Shown here: positions 11,401 to 22,163 of the stretch, piece by piece | How positions within the stretch are numbered: position 1 is the first letter of the stretch | Layout: every line of letters starts with the position of its first letter | DNA from: Clitoria ternatea | Lineage: Eukaryota > Streptophyta > Magnoliopsida > Fabales > Fabaceae | Reading direction: 5' to 3' | Length of the DNA stretch: 64,000 bases | Assembly (NCBI GenBank): GCA_037962975.1 | Contig: CM075670.1 | Span: 154,384,501 to 154,448,500, forward strand | Made by a program: the position numbers and the translations under genes | The notes under the pieces: generated by a model | Databases searched by the model: none | The model's input: the letters and a program-made list of their open reading frames with translations, nothing else | Told to the model about the DNA's origin: nothing

Positions 11401-14155
11401 TGTAACATCCCGATTTAATAATTAATTGCCGAATGAAAATAAATCATTGAAGTGATAATTGCAAGGTGGGAAAAATTATTTATTAATTATAATTATAATT
11501 AACTTAATTAACTCAACTTAAGAAATAATGACTGGTTAAGAATGATTAACTAATAATTGCTGGCTGATTGTGATTGGTGTACTGCTTCACGCTTTCCCAC
11601 CCCACTTCCCCTTCTCTCCGTGCATGCATATATGGGCTACTGGGCCACCCTATCATTCATTTTTCCACTTCAGACTTTTCTTCTTTCTGTTCTCTCTTCT
11701 TCCCTTCTTCTTCGCTCTTCATTCTCCTTCTCTTCTTCTTCTTTCCTCTCTGCTCTCTGCGCCGTGAGCTCGCGACTGTGGTGGCTGAGGATTAGAGTCC
11801 TCCTTCCTTACTCGACGAACCAGAGAGGGGGAGGGCGTGCATTCCCTCTGCATGCAACCAGTCTTTTCCCCACGACTCCTCCGTCGACTTCCCTCTTTCT
11901 CCCTCTCCTTGTTCGAGGCTGCCGAGTCTCAATGAAGATCTACACCATGAAATGCTGCAAGGAGGTTGGAGCATTCACAGCGCTGTGGTGGAGCTGCTCA
12001 AAAGAACGAGCAGGGGAAATGGGTGCCTCGGACGATGGGAAATCTCCACTGGACAGAGTGGAAGGTCAAGGTGGTGCCCTGAGGGCTTGGACCTCCCCGC
12101 TGATCTTGCATGCAAGGCTGTTTAAGAGCAGGAGTGGCTCGGAGTTCCTCCAAAGCCAAGTGTAGTGATGGATGACTGATGAGGGGTCGCCCCATTGTGA
12201 ATCAGTGAATGGGCCATGCAGAGAAACCGATTGGGGCTGTAAGCCCTTGGAGCCTTGGAATCTTTATCGCAGGTAGGGGGCGCTCTGCATGTCCAATGCA
12301 TGGTTTCTGGATAGTCCGAGCGAACGTATTACCTTACGTGTTCGTGTGATTATGACTCTGTGAGATGTTTGACTGTTGATTATCGGATATCGTATGTATG
12401 TGTGTTAGTGAAGTCCTGTTAATTATTTCATACTCGTGTGCTTGCGTTCAGAATGTGTTGTTGCTATATGTTGTACATGTTGCTGAGTGGAGTCTGGATG
12501 AATGATGATTATTACCTGTGTGGCGTGTGACTATTGCTGTCCAAGAGGCGTATGATAGCATTGGTGATGTTGTAGAGTTAATGTATAAATTGCATGTTAA
12601 TTGTAATGTGAATGTCAAGCACATTGTGTGGTCTATTGTTGACTCCCGGGTGAATACGATATGAATTGCTTAAGATGAACTTACTGAATGTGGATGACTA
12701 CCGTGACATGCATGAGGTTACATTTATGAATAGAGGGTGACCCGTGGAAGGTCGTGCGCCCCGAGGGAATGACCTCCAGCTACAGACCCTGGCTAGATCC
12801 TGATAGTGCTTGTGGTAGCCGTAGGAGCTAGGGAAGAGTCTCGAGACGCCCATGGGAGGCCGGTACCACCTGGTAAGAGCTGAAGGACGAGGGGCCAGAA
12901 AAAGGGAAACTGTAACTAAAAGTCATTACCCGAGTCGGATCCGCATGCATATAGGTAGGTGCATCATTGACGAGAGCAACACGCTCCTTAAAATCTGTGA
13001 ATACTATTAATGAGTTCCAACTGGATTTGCGTGTGTGTTAACACTGAGGCTAAGTATTATTGATGTTATTGTTAAGGGATATGTTGTTGTAAATAGTAGA
13101 AATTAGATAACCGTGAATGACGAGTAATCCGGCTAGTGACTTGTGTAGATGCTTATTTAAATGTTAGCAAATACTAGTATTGACTAAGATAGATGGAGTA
13201 TGTTGAAAGAGAATGCGTATGCTAAGCCGAGCCAATAACTGTCATTGTGTATGTGAAAGCTCACCCCCCTACACCATTTTTCAGCATGTGCAGGACGGAC
13301 TCGGAAGTGCTGACAGGGCCTCAAGTCTGAGTGTGGTGCACAACGATTGTTGAGTGCTTATATTGTATTTATTATGTATAGTTAGGGTAGCCTTGGCCGG
13401 CTCTTATGTAAAATGACGATTAAGCATATTTGTTTATAAAGATTGATTAGGAGAAATATAGATATGGGTTACTTGTATGGGATTGTAAGTGTTGGTGAAT
13501 ATATACATGTATATATTGTTAAGATAATGGGTACTCCGAGTGTGTGATTGTGTATAGACCTGGGTTGTATGCTGGTGAGTTGTGTTGGGCTCTTTCCGAG
13601 TGGGGGAATACGCATACGGATTTTGAGGGAAACCCCCTTTAATGAATTCTAAGTGGACGTTATAAATACTCTGAGCGAATAAGTCATGGCGTGCCGAGTG
13701 AGTTAACTACCTGATTTTCCGAGTGAAGTGCGAGCATGAGGAATTGCCGAGTCGACCTCGTCCATATCCGAATGGGAAATTAGCTTGTACCGGTGTTTGC
13801 CTCAGCGAGTTAGACCTAGCTCCAGCGAGTGCGTGTTTAGAGAGGCCTTGTGTTGGACTCCGACCGAATATCTTCCTCTCCGTTGTTGCATTATCCTGTC
13901 TCGCTCGGGCGGTGTTGGACCCCGCCTGAGCGAGTGGACATTGTAGTGTAATTTGCCCAGGCGTTGTTGCGCTTTGCTGAACTGGGCGGAGTGGTTCAAG
14001 TTTCATCCCTTCCTCAAGTTGCCATACATATGTGTCTTCCTTATCCTTCCCTTGCCTTCCTCTTCTTTTCTATGCCAAGTGACCCGTGGCTATTTTGTGA
14101 AAAAAATTTCCCTCGGTTTTGGGTTTAATTATTTATTAAAATTTAGGGTGTTACA
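11401..14155 (+). repeat. 3' LTR of the LARD-like element
   Basis: It matches 4478-7225 over its full length with scattered substitutions and small indels, for example an extra 'aagcat' near 13423. It starts TGTAACATCC, ends GTGTTACA, and is followed by the TSD copy tatga. Confidence 0.9.
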
Positions 14156-15277
14156 TATGATGTATTGAATTCAATCAATTTAGCTTAATATGGATTTTGG
14201 CATGTAGAGTTATGGAATTTTGCATGTTTCCTACATGTGCTGATAATCTCACTCAAGCGAGAATCCCCTGTACCAGTATTATGGCCTCTGGCCCAATCTC
14301 GCCCAGGTGAGTAAGTGTCTCGCTCAAGCGAGACGTGTGTGGGTGAGTGGAAAAGTTACTGGATGAATCTTGCTCAAGCGGGTGTGACCGCGCTTGAGCG
14401 AGCGAGAGAGGAATTGATTCTGGAGGTTTTTTGCTTAAGCGAATGATGAGGCAAACTGGACCTCGCTCAAGTGAGCCAGCCTTGATGAGGTACTGGATAT
14501 TTCTCGCTCGAGCGAGTGGCTAGTTAAAGGGAGCCTCACTCGAGCGAATGCATGTGGAAATGGTTACTGGAACAATTTCACCTGAGCGAGTGGCCAAGCA
14601 TAGGGGGAGCCTTGCTTAAGCGAGGGAGCGTGTGTACGCTGATGGGGGGTCCTCGCTTAGTGTGAGAAAGCTCGCCCAAGCGAGCTATGATTGGTCTCGC
14701 TCAAGCGAGAAGGACACGCTCAAGCGAGAGCGGAGTCTGACGCTAAAAATCCCTTCGCTCAAGGAAGAATCTGGGGCACTTAAGTGACCCACCACAATCT
14801 CGCTCAAGCGAGTATGGGTCTCGCCTGAGCGAGTTTCCCCCAGAGTTGAATTATTTTATTTTCTTGTTTTGGGCATATGTTAGCCCCCTTTTCTTTATAA
14901 TATGAGACACTTCAGGAAAGGTATATGAAATATTTAATAGTGGTATGGCATAATGGTAATGGAAATTGATTGGTACATTTCGGATAAATTATTTGGGTTA
15001 TATCTACCACCTAGGTAGGATGAATAGAAGAATGATAATGAGAGTTTGATAATGAGGTTATGAGATACTCCCTGGTAATTATAAACCCAATAAGAGAAGG
15101 ATTAAATGAGGAGGTGGTTGCTATAAACCGATGATTCAGAGATGATATCAGTAAGGTGCAGCAATGAATGATGTTGTCAATATCCCCTTGAGAAAAAGGG
15201 CGAACATTATTCTTATGAGTCGTGATATACCCTTGTGTGTGTAAAGCAAGTGTGATCTTGTATGTGTAGTTTGAATG
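14156..15277 (+). mobile_element. LTR copy A, middle segment
   Basis: This continues copy A after the LARD insertion and ends at TSD gaatg (15273-15277), where the Sirevirus inserted. The part from 15125 ('gatgattcagagatgatatc') aligns with copy Z at about 1822. The segment is dominated by the palindrome array at 14248-14833. No gene is seen. Confidence 0.75.
14248..14833. repeat. Array of CTCGCTCAAGCGAG palindromes
   Basis: About 20 copies of the near-palindrome CTCGCTCAAGCGAG, many with T/C changes, start at 14248, 14298, 14319, 14369, 14389, 14430, 14462, 14503, 14535, 14577, 14611, 14652, 14671, 14696, 14715, 14754, about 14775, 14799 and 14820. Steps cluster near 20, 32, 41 and 50 bp, with two of 24-25. 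A 41+32 bp unit repeats three times with a 73-76 bp period. Confidence 0.85.
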
Positions 15278-15387
15278 TGTGTTTGAATATGATTTCAGGA
15301 TCAAGGATTTTTTATAATGACAAAAGGACTCTTGAAGAAACTCTTGGAAAACAAAGAAACAACATCAGACTGTAAAAACCACGAAGC

Positions 15388-15886
15388 TAATCGATTACAC
15401 AATGAAGTCTAATCGATTATGAAGCCTCTGTTTGTCAAGATAATCCATTACACAACACAGATAATCGATTAAGAAGCCTCTGTTTTACAAGCTAATCGAT
15501 TATGCACCCCGGTCTAATCGATTATATGGCCACTATTTTGTTAACTAATCGATTGTAACATCAAGTAATCGATTACCAATTGTAAAATTGAATGAAGTGA
15601 ATCAGGTGTTTAAGCTAATCGATTATGGGACATGAAATAATCGATTACCAAGCCACTGGAATGTCAATAATCGATTACAAGGAAGCAGTAATCGATTACA
15701 CAGCTGCGTGACCAAATTCAATGCATGAGGTACCTTATACAATCGATTACCAAGAATGAAGTAATCGATTATCAAGCCTCTGACTTGGTGATAATCGATT
15801 ACCATGTATTGGCTAATCGATTATAGCACGATCTGGAATGAAAAATTCAAGTTATAATCGATTACAGCTTGAGGCGTAATCGATTA
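15388..15886. repeat. Paired TAATCGATTA array in the 5' LTR
   Basis: Eighteen copies of the 10-bp palindrome TAATCGATTA (few variants) form nine pairs starting at 15388/15410, 15441/15462, 15493/15515, 15546/15566, 15616/15638, 15668/15689, 15740/15762, 15792/15814 and 15855/15877. Within-pair steps are 20-22 bp. Between-pair steps are 53, 52, 53, 70, 52, 72, 52 and 63 bp. Intervening bases differ from unit to unit, so only the palindromes and their spacing are conserved. Confidence 0.95.
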
Positions 15887-16004
15887 CGATAGTGGGAAAA
15901 CACATATTAGTGGGAAACTAGCACATGTCTCCACTATTCCTTCAGACCCCCACTATGTGCAACGGCTAGGAAGAAGAAAGGCACTCCTCAAGCTCTCAAA
16001 TGGC

Positions 16005-16014
16005 TCTATAAATT
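16005..16014 (+). promoter_or_regulatory. TATA box of the Sirevirus-like 5' LTR
   Basis: TCTATAAATT lies about 120 bp downstream of the palindrome array and upstream of a CT/A-rich leader. It is the likely core promoter for the genomic RNA. The 3' LTR has the same sequence at 24512-24521. Confidence 0.7.
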
Positions 16015-16766
16015 CAAGAGGAACTCAAGCACAAAACACACAAATAGTAGCTATCATTCTTTACTTGTTCTTGTGCTTAGTAAGCCACCTTTCTTGTATA
16101 TTCTGAGTTTAAATTTGTACATCCTCTCATATTGAGAGTTAAAGTTTGTGTGATCTTTCACTTGTACATCTACTCTATTAAGAGAGTCATTTCCTTGTAA
16201 ACACTTCAACAAACACAAAGGTTTTTCACTCTAGGATTGAGTGGTCACAAAGGTTGGGGTTCAACCTTTGGGTATTAAGAGTTTGAGAGATTGGGTGGGT
16301 TACCCTTTGCTAGTGAGGATTGAGTTCTTGAGTGTGGGACACTAGGAAGCTGCAATTGCTCATAGCTTGTATCTCTAAACTTCAATAGTGGAAATCCTCT
16401 AAGTGGGTTGCTTAGAGGCGAGACGTACACCAGTGTTGGTGGAACTCGTTATATTGGTTTGCAAGCTCCTCTCCCTTACTCTTTTACTTGCATATACTGC
16501 AATTGGTTGATTTGTGTTGATTGATTGTGAATTGCATACTTAAGCTTGTCTAATTTGATACATTTCAAATACTGCCCACTAAGTGTTTGTTAAATTGCTT
16601 CAGCTATATTTATCCTTGTGGTGCATTGCATACTATCTTTAACTCGATGTCACTTGCATATTCCTGTAAACTTGGATATAAAAATCAAGTTCAAAGGCAT
16701 TCTAATCAAAGTTTTTAAAACTCAATTCACCCCCCTCTTGAGTATTGAGGCCACTTGAACAACAAG

Positions 16767-16778
16767 TGGTATCAGAGC
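16767..16778 (+). other. Primer binding site of the Sirevirus-like element
   Basis: TGGTATCAGAGC starts 3 nt after the 5' LTR. It is the initiator-Met tRNA complement typical of plant copia elements. Confidence 0.93.
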
Positions 16779-16820
16779 TTGACTCTTGGTAAATTAAGCT
16801 TAACAGCTTCAAGAGACTAG

Positions 16821-18491
16821 ATGGCCTCAAGTTCTCACAACCTTTTTCCCGAGGGTGGTGCTATAAACAGACCTCCCGCTTTCAATGGGGAAGGCTATGC
16901 GTTTTGGAAAAAAAGAATAAAAATCTTCATTCAATCTATTGATTTGAGAGTTTGGAATGCCATTGAAAATGGTCCTTATATACCAATGCATACTATTGAT
17001 AGTAAAAATGTTGAAAAACCAATGGATGAATGGACTAGTGATGAAGAAAAGAAAGTGCAATATGGCTATAAGGCAAAGAATCTCATCACTATGGCATTAG
17101 GTCCAGATGAATTTTTTAGAATAATGACTTGTCAATCTGCTAAGGAAATGCGGGATACTCTACAAGTAACTCACGAAGGTACTAGCGATGTGAAGGACTC
17201 CAAGATTAGTACCTTGACAAGTCTATATGAAAGTTTTAGAATAAACTCGGGGGAAACCATAGGAGAAATGCAGAAGAGATTTACTCTTATTATTAACCAT
17301 CTCATTACTCTTGGCAAAGTTTACACTAATAAAGAACTTGTGCATAAAGTTTTAAAAAGTCTTAGCAGGGAATGGCAACCACTTGTCACAACCATAAATC
17401 AATCTCCAAGCATCAATGAGATGTCTCTTGCAACACTCTTTGGGAAACTAAAAGAGGAAGAGCAAGAACTAAAAGTCTTGAAGCTAGCGGAGGAAGAAGA
17501 AAAATCCTCCAAGAAGAAAGGCTTAGCTCTCAAAGCCACCTCTATACATGAAGAAGAATCATGCAGTGACATGGATGAAGAAGAGGAATTTGGGCTGTTT
17601 GTAAAACGATTTGGAAGATTCATGAAGAACAAAAGATTCCAAAAGAACTTCAAGCCCCAAGGTAAAAAGCCAACTTCAAATGAAATTTCTTCTTCACCTA
17701 GTTGTTTCGAATGTGGCAAGAAAGGGCACTTCAAGGTGGATTGCCCAAATCTTAAAAAGAAGGGCAAGGATAAACGAGGAAGAAGAAGAGCTTACATCGC
17801 TTGGGATGAGAACGATGTAAGTAGTTCCGACGATTCGGACAATGAGGAAGCAAATCTTTGCTTAATGGCCAATCACCAAGAAGAAGATAATGAGGTAAAC
17901 CTTCTTGACTTAGATAAGAATGAACTACTAGATGCTTTTAAGGAGTTATATGATAAATTTATAAAAGTCTCTAATAGGCTTAAGTCATCTATGAAAACTA
18001 GTGATACCCTTGAAATGCATCTTATGGAAGTATGCAAAGAAAATGAAAGCTTAAAAGAAGAATTAGAAAATGTTCAAGCATGTTCTAAGGATAAACCATG
18101 TAACTTTGCAAAAAGATGCGTTATGTTAGAAGCCAAGGTTGTAGACCTAAATATGACATTAGAAAAGTTTACTAATGGACGAGACAACTTGAATATTTTG
18201 CTTGGCCAACAAAGATGCATGTTTGATAAAACCGGGTTAGGATATGATCAAGAACATAGCAATCACAAAAGGGAAAAACACTATAAAAATTTCTTTGTAC
18301 CACCAAGCAAATTATCTTCACCTTTTATGAAATGCAATCATTATGGTTTCAAAGGACATAGTGCTTATAGGTGTAGTGTTAGAAAACTAGGACCAAAGGT
18401 TTTAAGAAAGGTGTGGGTTCCCAAAGGAACATCACCACAAGCTAACCTAAAAGGACCCAACATAAAATGGGTACCTAGTTCTCTAAACTAA
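16821..18491 (+). CDS. gag: Gag polyprotein of Sirevirus-like element (556 aa)
   Basis: Gag forms the virus-like particle that packages element RNA. The N-terminal half has the layout of copia gag proteins (UBN2/DUF4219 type): a start with PPAFNGEGYAFWKKRI, then a helical region with ATLFGKLKEEEQEL near residue 210. A zinc knuckle CFECGKKGHFKVDC uses C295, C298, H303 and C308. A second knuckle near residue 505 is damaged: C505, H513 and C518 remain but Tyr508 replaces the second Cys (TGT to TAT). A charged acidic and coiled stretch lies between them. The ATG follows the PBS by about 40 nt. The stop TAA at 18489-18491 is followed in the same frame by protease, so it is either a readthrough site or a disabling mutation. 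Confidence 0.93.
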   Translation: MASSSHNLFPEGGAINRPPAFNGEGYAFWKKRIKIFIQSIDLRVWNAIENGPYIPMHTIDSKNVEKPMDEWTSDEEKKVQYGYKAKNLITMALGPDEFFRIMTCQSAKEMRDTLQVTHEGTSDVKDSKISTLTSLYESFRINSGETIGEMQKRFTLIINHLITLGKVYTNKELVHKVLKSLSREWQPLVTTINQSPSINEMSLATLFGKLKEEEQELKVLKLAEEEEKSSKKKGLALKATSIHEEESCSDMDEEEEFGLFVKRFGRFMKNKRFQKNFKPQGKKPTSNEISSSPSCFECGKKGHFKVDCPNLKKKGKDKRGRRRAYIAWDENDVSSSDDSDNEEANLCLMANHQEEDNEVNLLDLDKNELLDAFKELYDKFIKVSNRLKSSMKTSDTLEMHLMEVCKENESLKEELENVQACSKDKPCNFAKRCVMLEAKVVDLNMTLEKFTNGRDNLNILLGQQRCMFDKTGLGYDQEHSNHKREKHYKNFFVPPSKLSSPFMKCNHYGFKGHSAYRCSVRKLGPKVLRKVWVPKGTSPQANLKGPNIKWVPSSLN

Positions 18492-21400
18492 TCTTGTTTT
18501 GTAGGTATGCTTCAAGGCAAGCAACACCATTGGTATTTGGATAGTGGGTATTCAAAACATATGACGGGAGACATAAGCAAGTTCACATCATTCACTCCCA
18601 AAAGGAAAGGAAGTGTCACTTATGGAGACAATACCAAGGGTAAGATACTTGGTATCGGAAATATCGGTAAAAATTCCTCTACCTCCATTAGTAATGTGTT
18701 GTATGTTGAAGGACTCAAGCTTAACTTGCTTAGCATAAGTCAATTATGTGACAAAGGATATAGAGTTTTATTTGAATCCAATTGTTGTATAATTGAGAAT
18801 AAGCTAAACAAAGAGGTCAAATTTGTTGGAAAAAGGATTGATAACATTTACATGATTGATGTGGATAGTTTGTCTACAAATGATGAACAATGCTTCATTA
18901 CAAAAGAGGATGAAAGTTGGCTATGGCATAGGAGAATAGCTCATATACATGTAGACCACTTAAACAAACTTGTTTCCAAAGAATTAGTAATTGGTTTACC
19001 AAAGCTTAAGTTTGAAAATAGATTTTGTGATGCATGCCAAAAGGGAAAACAAGTAAAGGCATCTTTTCAATCCAAAAATATTGTTTCCACACAAAGGCCT
19101 TTACAACTTTTGCACATGGACTTATTTGGACCATCCAAAATCAAAAGCTTTGGAGGTAATTACTATGGTCTAGTTATTGTAGATGACTATTCTAGATATA
19201 CATGGACATTGTTTCTTGCTCATAAAAATGAAGCATATCATGCATTCAAGAAACTTGCTAAGATTATCCAAAATGAACAAAATTTTAAAATTATATCCAT
19301 TAGAACCGATCATGGGGGAGAATTTGAAAATCAATCTTTTGAAAAGTTTTGCGAAAAACATGGTATTAATCACAATTTTTCAGCTCCTAGAACTCCACAA
19401 CAAAATGGAGTAGTTGAAAGGAAAAATAGATCCTTGGTGGAGCTTGCAAGAACCATGTTAAATGAAAACCATATTGCAAAACATTTTTGGGCCGATGCAA
19501 TAAACACCGCTTGTTATGTTATGAATAGATGTTTAATAAGGCCTATTCTAAAGACCTATGAACTTTACAAGGGTAGAAAACCCAACATTTCACACTTTTA
19601 TATTTTTGGATGTAAATGTTTTGTGCTCAATAATGGAAAGGATAATCTAGGGAAGTTTGATGCTAAAGCTGATGAGGCAATCTTCCTAGGATATTCACAA
19701 TCTAGTAAATCTTATCGAATCTTCAACTAACAAACAAACACCATTGAAGAGTCCATTCATGTAAAGTTTGATGAAAGTAGCCTTAACCCTCCGAGAAAGA
19801 AAGATGTTGATGATCTTGTAGGTACTCTTCAAGAATTGACGTTAGATGACAAGGAAGGAGAAACCAAAGACACAAATGCAGCCAAACATGAGGAACCACA
19901 ACAATGGATCACTTTGAAGGATCATCCTCTAGACAAAGTCATAGGTGAAATGACAAAAGGTGTAAGTACTCGTAATGCAATTAGAAATACCTGCAATCAT
20001 TTAGCCTTTGTATCGCAAATAGAACCCAAATGCATTAATGAAGCTATTATTGATGAACATTGGATGTTGGCCATGCAAGAAGAGCTAAATCAATTTGAAA
20101 GAAATGAAGTTTGGGAGCTTGTGCCAAGACCCAATGATCACCAAATAATAGGAACCAAATGGGTATTTAGGAATAAACTGGATGAAAATGGTATTATTAC
20201 TAGGAACAAAGCTAGGATAGTAGCTAAAGGTTATAATCAAGAAGAAGGCATTGATTATGAAGAAACGTATGCACCCATAGCTAGATTAGAAGCAATTAGA
20301 CTACTATTAGCCTTCGCATGCTGTAGGGACTTCAAATTGTACCAAATGGATGTTAAAAGTGCTTTCTTGAATGGATACATTCAAGAGGAAGTATATGTTG
20401 ATCAACCTCCAGGTTTTGAAAACTATCAATTTCTAAATCATGTTTTCAAATTAAAGAAAGCTTTGTATGGTTTGAAACAAGCTCCAAGAGCTTGGTATGA
20501 AAGGTTAAGCAAATTTGTTTTAGAAAATCATTTTGAAAGAGGAAAGGTTGATACAACTTTATTCATAAAGCACAAAAAGAATAACATACTATTGGCACAA
20601 GTTTATGTTGATGATATAATATTTGGTGCCACTAATGAGTCAATGTGCAAAGAGTTTGCTAAGTTAATGCAGGAAGAATTTGAAATGTCCATGATGGGAG
20701 AACTCACTTTCTTCCTTGGACTTCAAATCAAGCAAACCAATGAAGGCACATTCATTAATCAATCCAAGTACTACAAAGAACTACTTAGAAAATTCAACAT
20801 GGACAAAGCAAATGATATTGCCACACCCATGGGCACTTCATGCTATTTGGACAAGGATGAGAAAGGTAAGGATGTTGAACTCACAAAATATAGAGGTATG
20901 ATAGGATCCTTACTTTACTTAACCGCTAGTAGACCGGATATCATGTTTGCTGTGTGTATGTGTGCTAGATACCAGGCTTGTCCTAAAGAATCACATCTCA
21001 CTGCAGTAAAAATGATAAGGAAATATTTAGTTGGGACTCAAAATGTTGGTTTATGGTACCCCAAAGGGGCTGAATGCACTTTAGTTGGTTACTCTGACTC
21101 AGATTTTGCAGGATGTAAACTTGACAGAAAAAGCACTAGCGGAACATGTCACTTGCTTGGTAGTTCTCTCGTTTCTTGGCATATCAAGAAACAAGTAAGT
21201 GTTGCGCTATCAACAGCTGAGGCAGAATATGTTGCAGCTGGTAGTTGTTGTGCTCAAATCCTTTGGATGAGACAACAACTTCTAGACTTTGGAGTTGTAT
21301 TGGACCATGTGCCTCTTAAATATGATAATACTAGTGCTATCAATATCTCAAAGAATCCTGTAATGCATTCTAGAACCAAACATATTGAGATTAGACATCA

Positions 21401-21551
21401 TTTCATTCATGTATTAAAAGGTGATTGTATACTTGAGCATGTTGAAACTTCTAGGCAACTAGCAGATATTTTCACCAAACCTTTGGCTAGAGAACAATTC
21501 ATTCACATTAGAAGAGAATTAGGAATCCTTGACATGAACAATTGTGTTTGA
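18492..21551 (+). pseudogene. pol: Pol polyprotein of Sirevirus-like element (protease, integrase, RT, RNase H), one internal stop
   Basis: Domain order PR-INT-RT-RH defines Ty1/copia. Protease shows the active-site DSG at 18540, in a context where the usual following Cys is Tyr (DSGYSKHMTGD). Integrase has the HHCC finger (WHRRIAHIHV to CDACQKGK) and catalytic motifs LHMDLFGP, IRTDHGGEF and NGVVERKNR. A stop TAA at 19728-19730, after SYRIFN, splits the frame. Downstream, RT carries MDVKSAFLNG and the catalytic YVDD (codons from 20604). RNase H shows YSDSDFAGC, STAEAEY and DNTSAI, and ends near HTRRELGILDMNN-like residues. Everything is in the gag frame (codons starting at multiples of 3). 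All catalytic acids I can check are intact, so the damage is limited to the stop and the altered cysteines. Confidence 0.92.
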
Positions 21552-21683
21552 ATGATAAGCATTTTGATAAAATCTTATTTTATAGCATGTCTTGAATGAG
21601 TTTATGTTCAATTGTGGTATGATCCATTAAAATTCCAACACTCTTGTGCAAATCTGACAAAACTGGGTATTTTTTACAGCATA

Positions 21684-21992
21684 TAATCGATTACAAAGAG
21701 TATCATAATCGATTACTAAGCTCCTGTCTCGAAAGTAATCGATTACACAACATCACTTAATCGATTACTTAGCCTCTGTCTAATGGACAATCGATTAGAA
21801 ACCTTCCATAATCAATTATAATCATTTCAACTTCTTCCTAATCGATTATAAATATATCTAATCGATTGTAAAGATTCTGTTTTGAAACCTAATCAATTAC
21901 CTGTTGACCGTAATCGATTACTCATGCGTGAAACGTTCCAAATTCCTCAGAATCAATGAGCTAATCGATTACCTATGCCTCGTAATCGATTA
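21684..21992. repeat. Second TAATCGATTA paired array between pol and ORF3
   Basis: Twelve copies of TAATCGATTA (two as TAATCAATTA) form six pairs starting at 21684/21706, 21736/21758, 21788/21809, 21839/21859, 21890/21911 and 21962/21983. Within-pair steps are 20-22 bp; between-pair steps are 52, 52, 51, 51 and 72 bp, the same syntax as the LTR array. The flanking and spacer sequence is different, so this is not simply a copied LTR piece. Confidence 0.93.
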
Positions 21993-22163
21993 GCCTCGGT
22001 ATTGAGCAGTTAGAATACAGAGTTACGAGGCACAGCAGCGGCCCAATCTTCTTTTCCCTCATTAACTCTCTTCTCTTCACCCAACACTCACCTTTTCCCT
22101 ATAAATAAACCCCTCACTATCACTCTCTCCTCACACCACCTCCTCCTCTTCCTCAATCTCTCA

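Larger units (their letters stand above)
4478..14155 (+). mobile_element. Non-autonomous LTR retrotransposon (LARD-like), complete
   Basis: The element has two nearly identical LTRs (2748 and 2755 bp), an initiator-Met-type PBS just after the first and a PPT just before the second. It is bounded by tagga (4473-4477) and tatga (14156-14160), a 5-bp TSD with one mismatch. The 4.2-kb interior has no gag or pol reading frame of any useful length, so it must depend on proteins of another element. The 3' end (TTCGAGGACGAAATTCC, then a purine tract) resembles that of Tekay/Del-type gypsy elements. Close LTR similarity implies a fairly recent insertion. It interrupts LTR copy A. Confidence 0.88.
15278..16764 (+). 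repeat. 5' LTR of the Sirevirus-like element
   Basis: Starts TGTGTTTGAATATG, ends TTGAACAACA and is 1487 bp, the same length as the 3' copy. The two differ at a few dozen positions by eye. The palindrome array (15388-15886) lies in the presumed U3 region, and a TATA box follows at 16005-16014. Confidence 0.95.

Noticed and set aside
15388..15886. CRISPR-like array
   Set aside because: Repeats are only 10 bp, spacers are short and recur in both LTRs, no cas genes exist, and the sequence is a plant retrotransposon.
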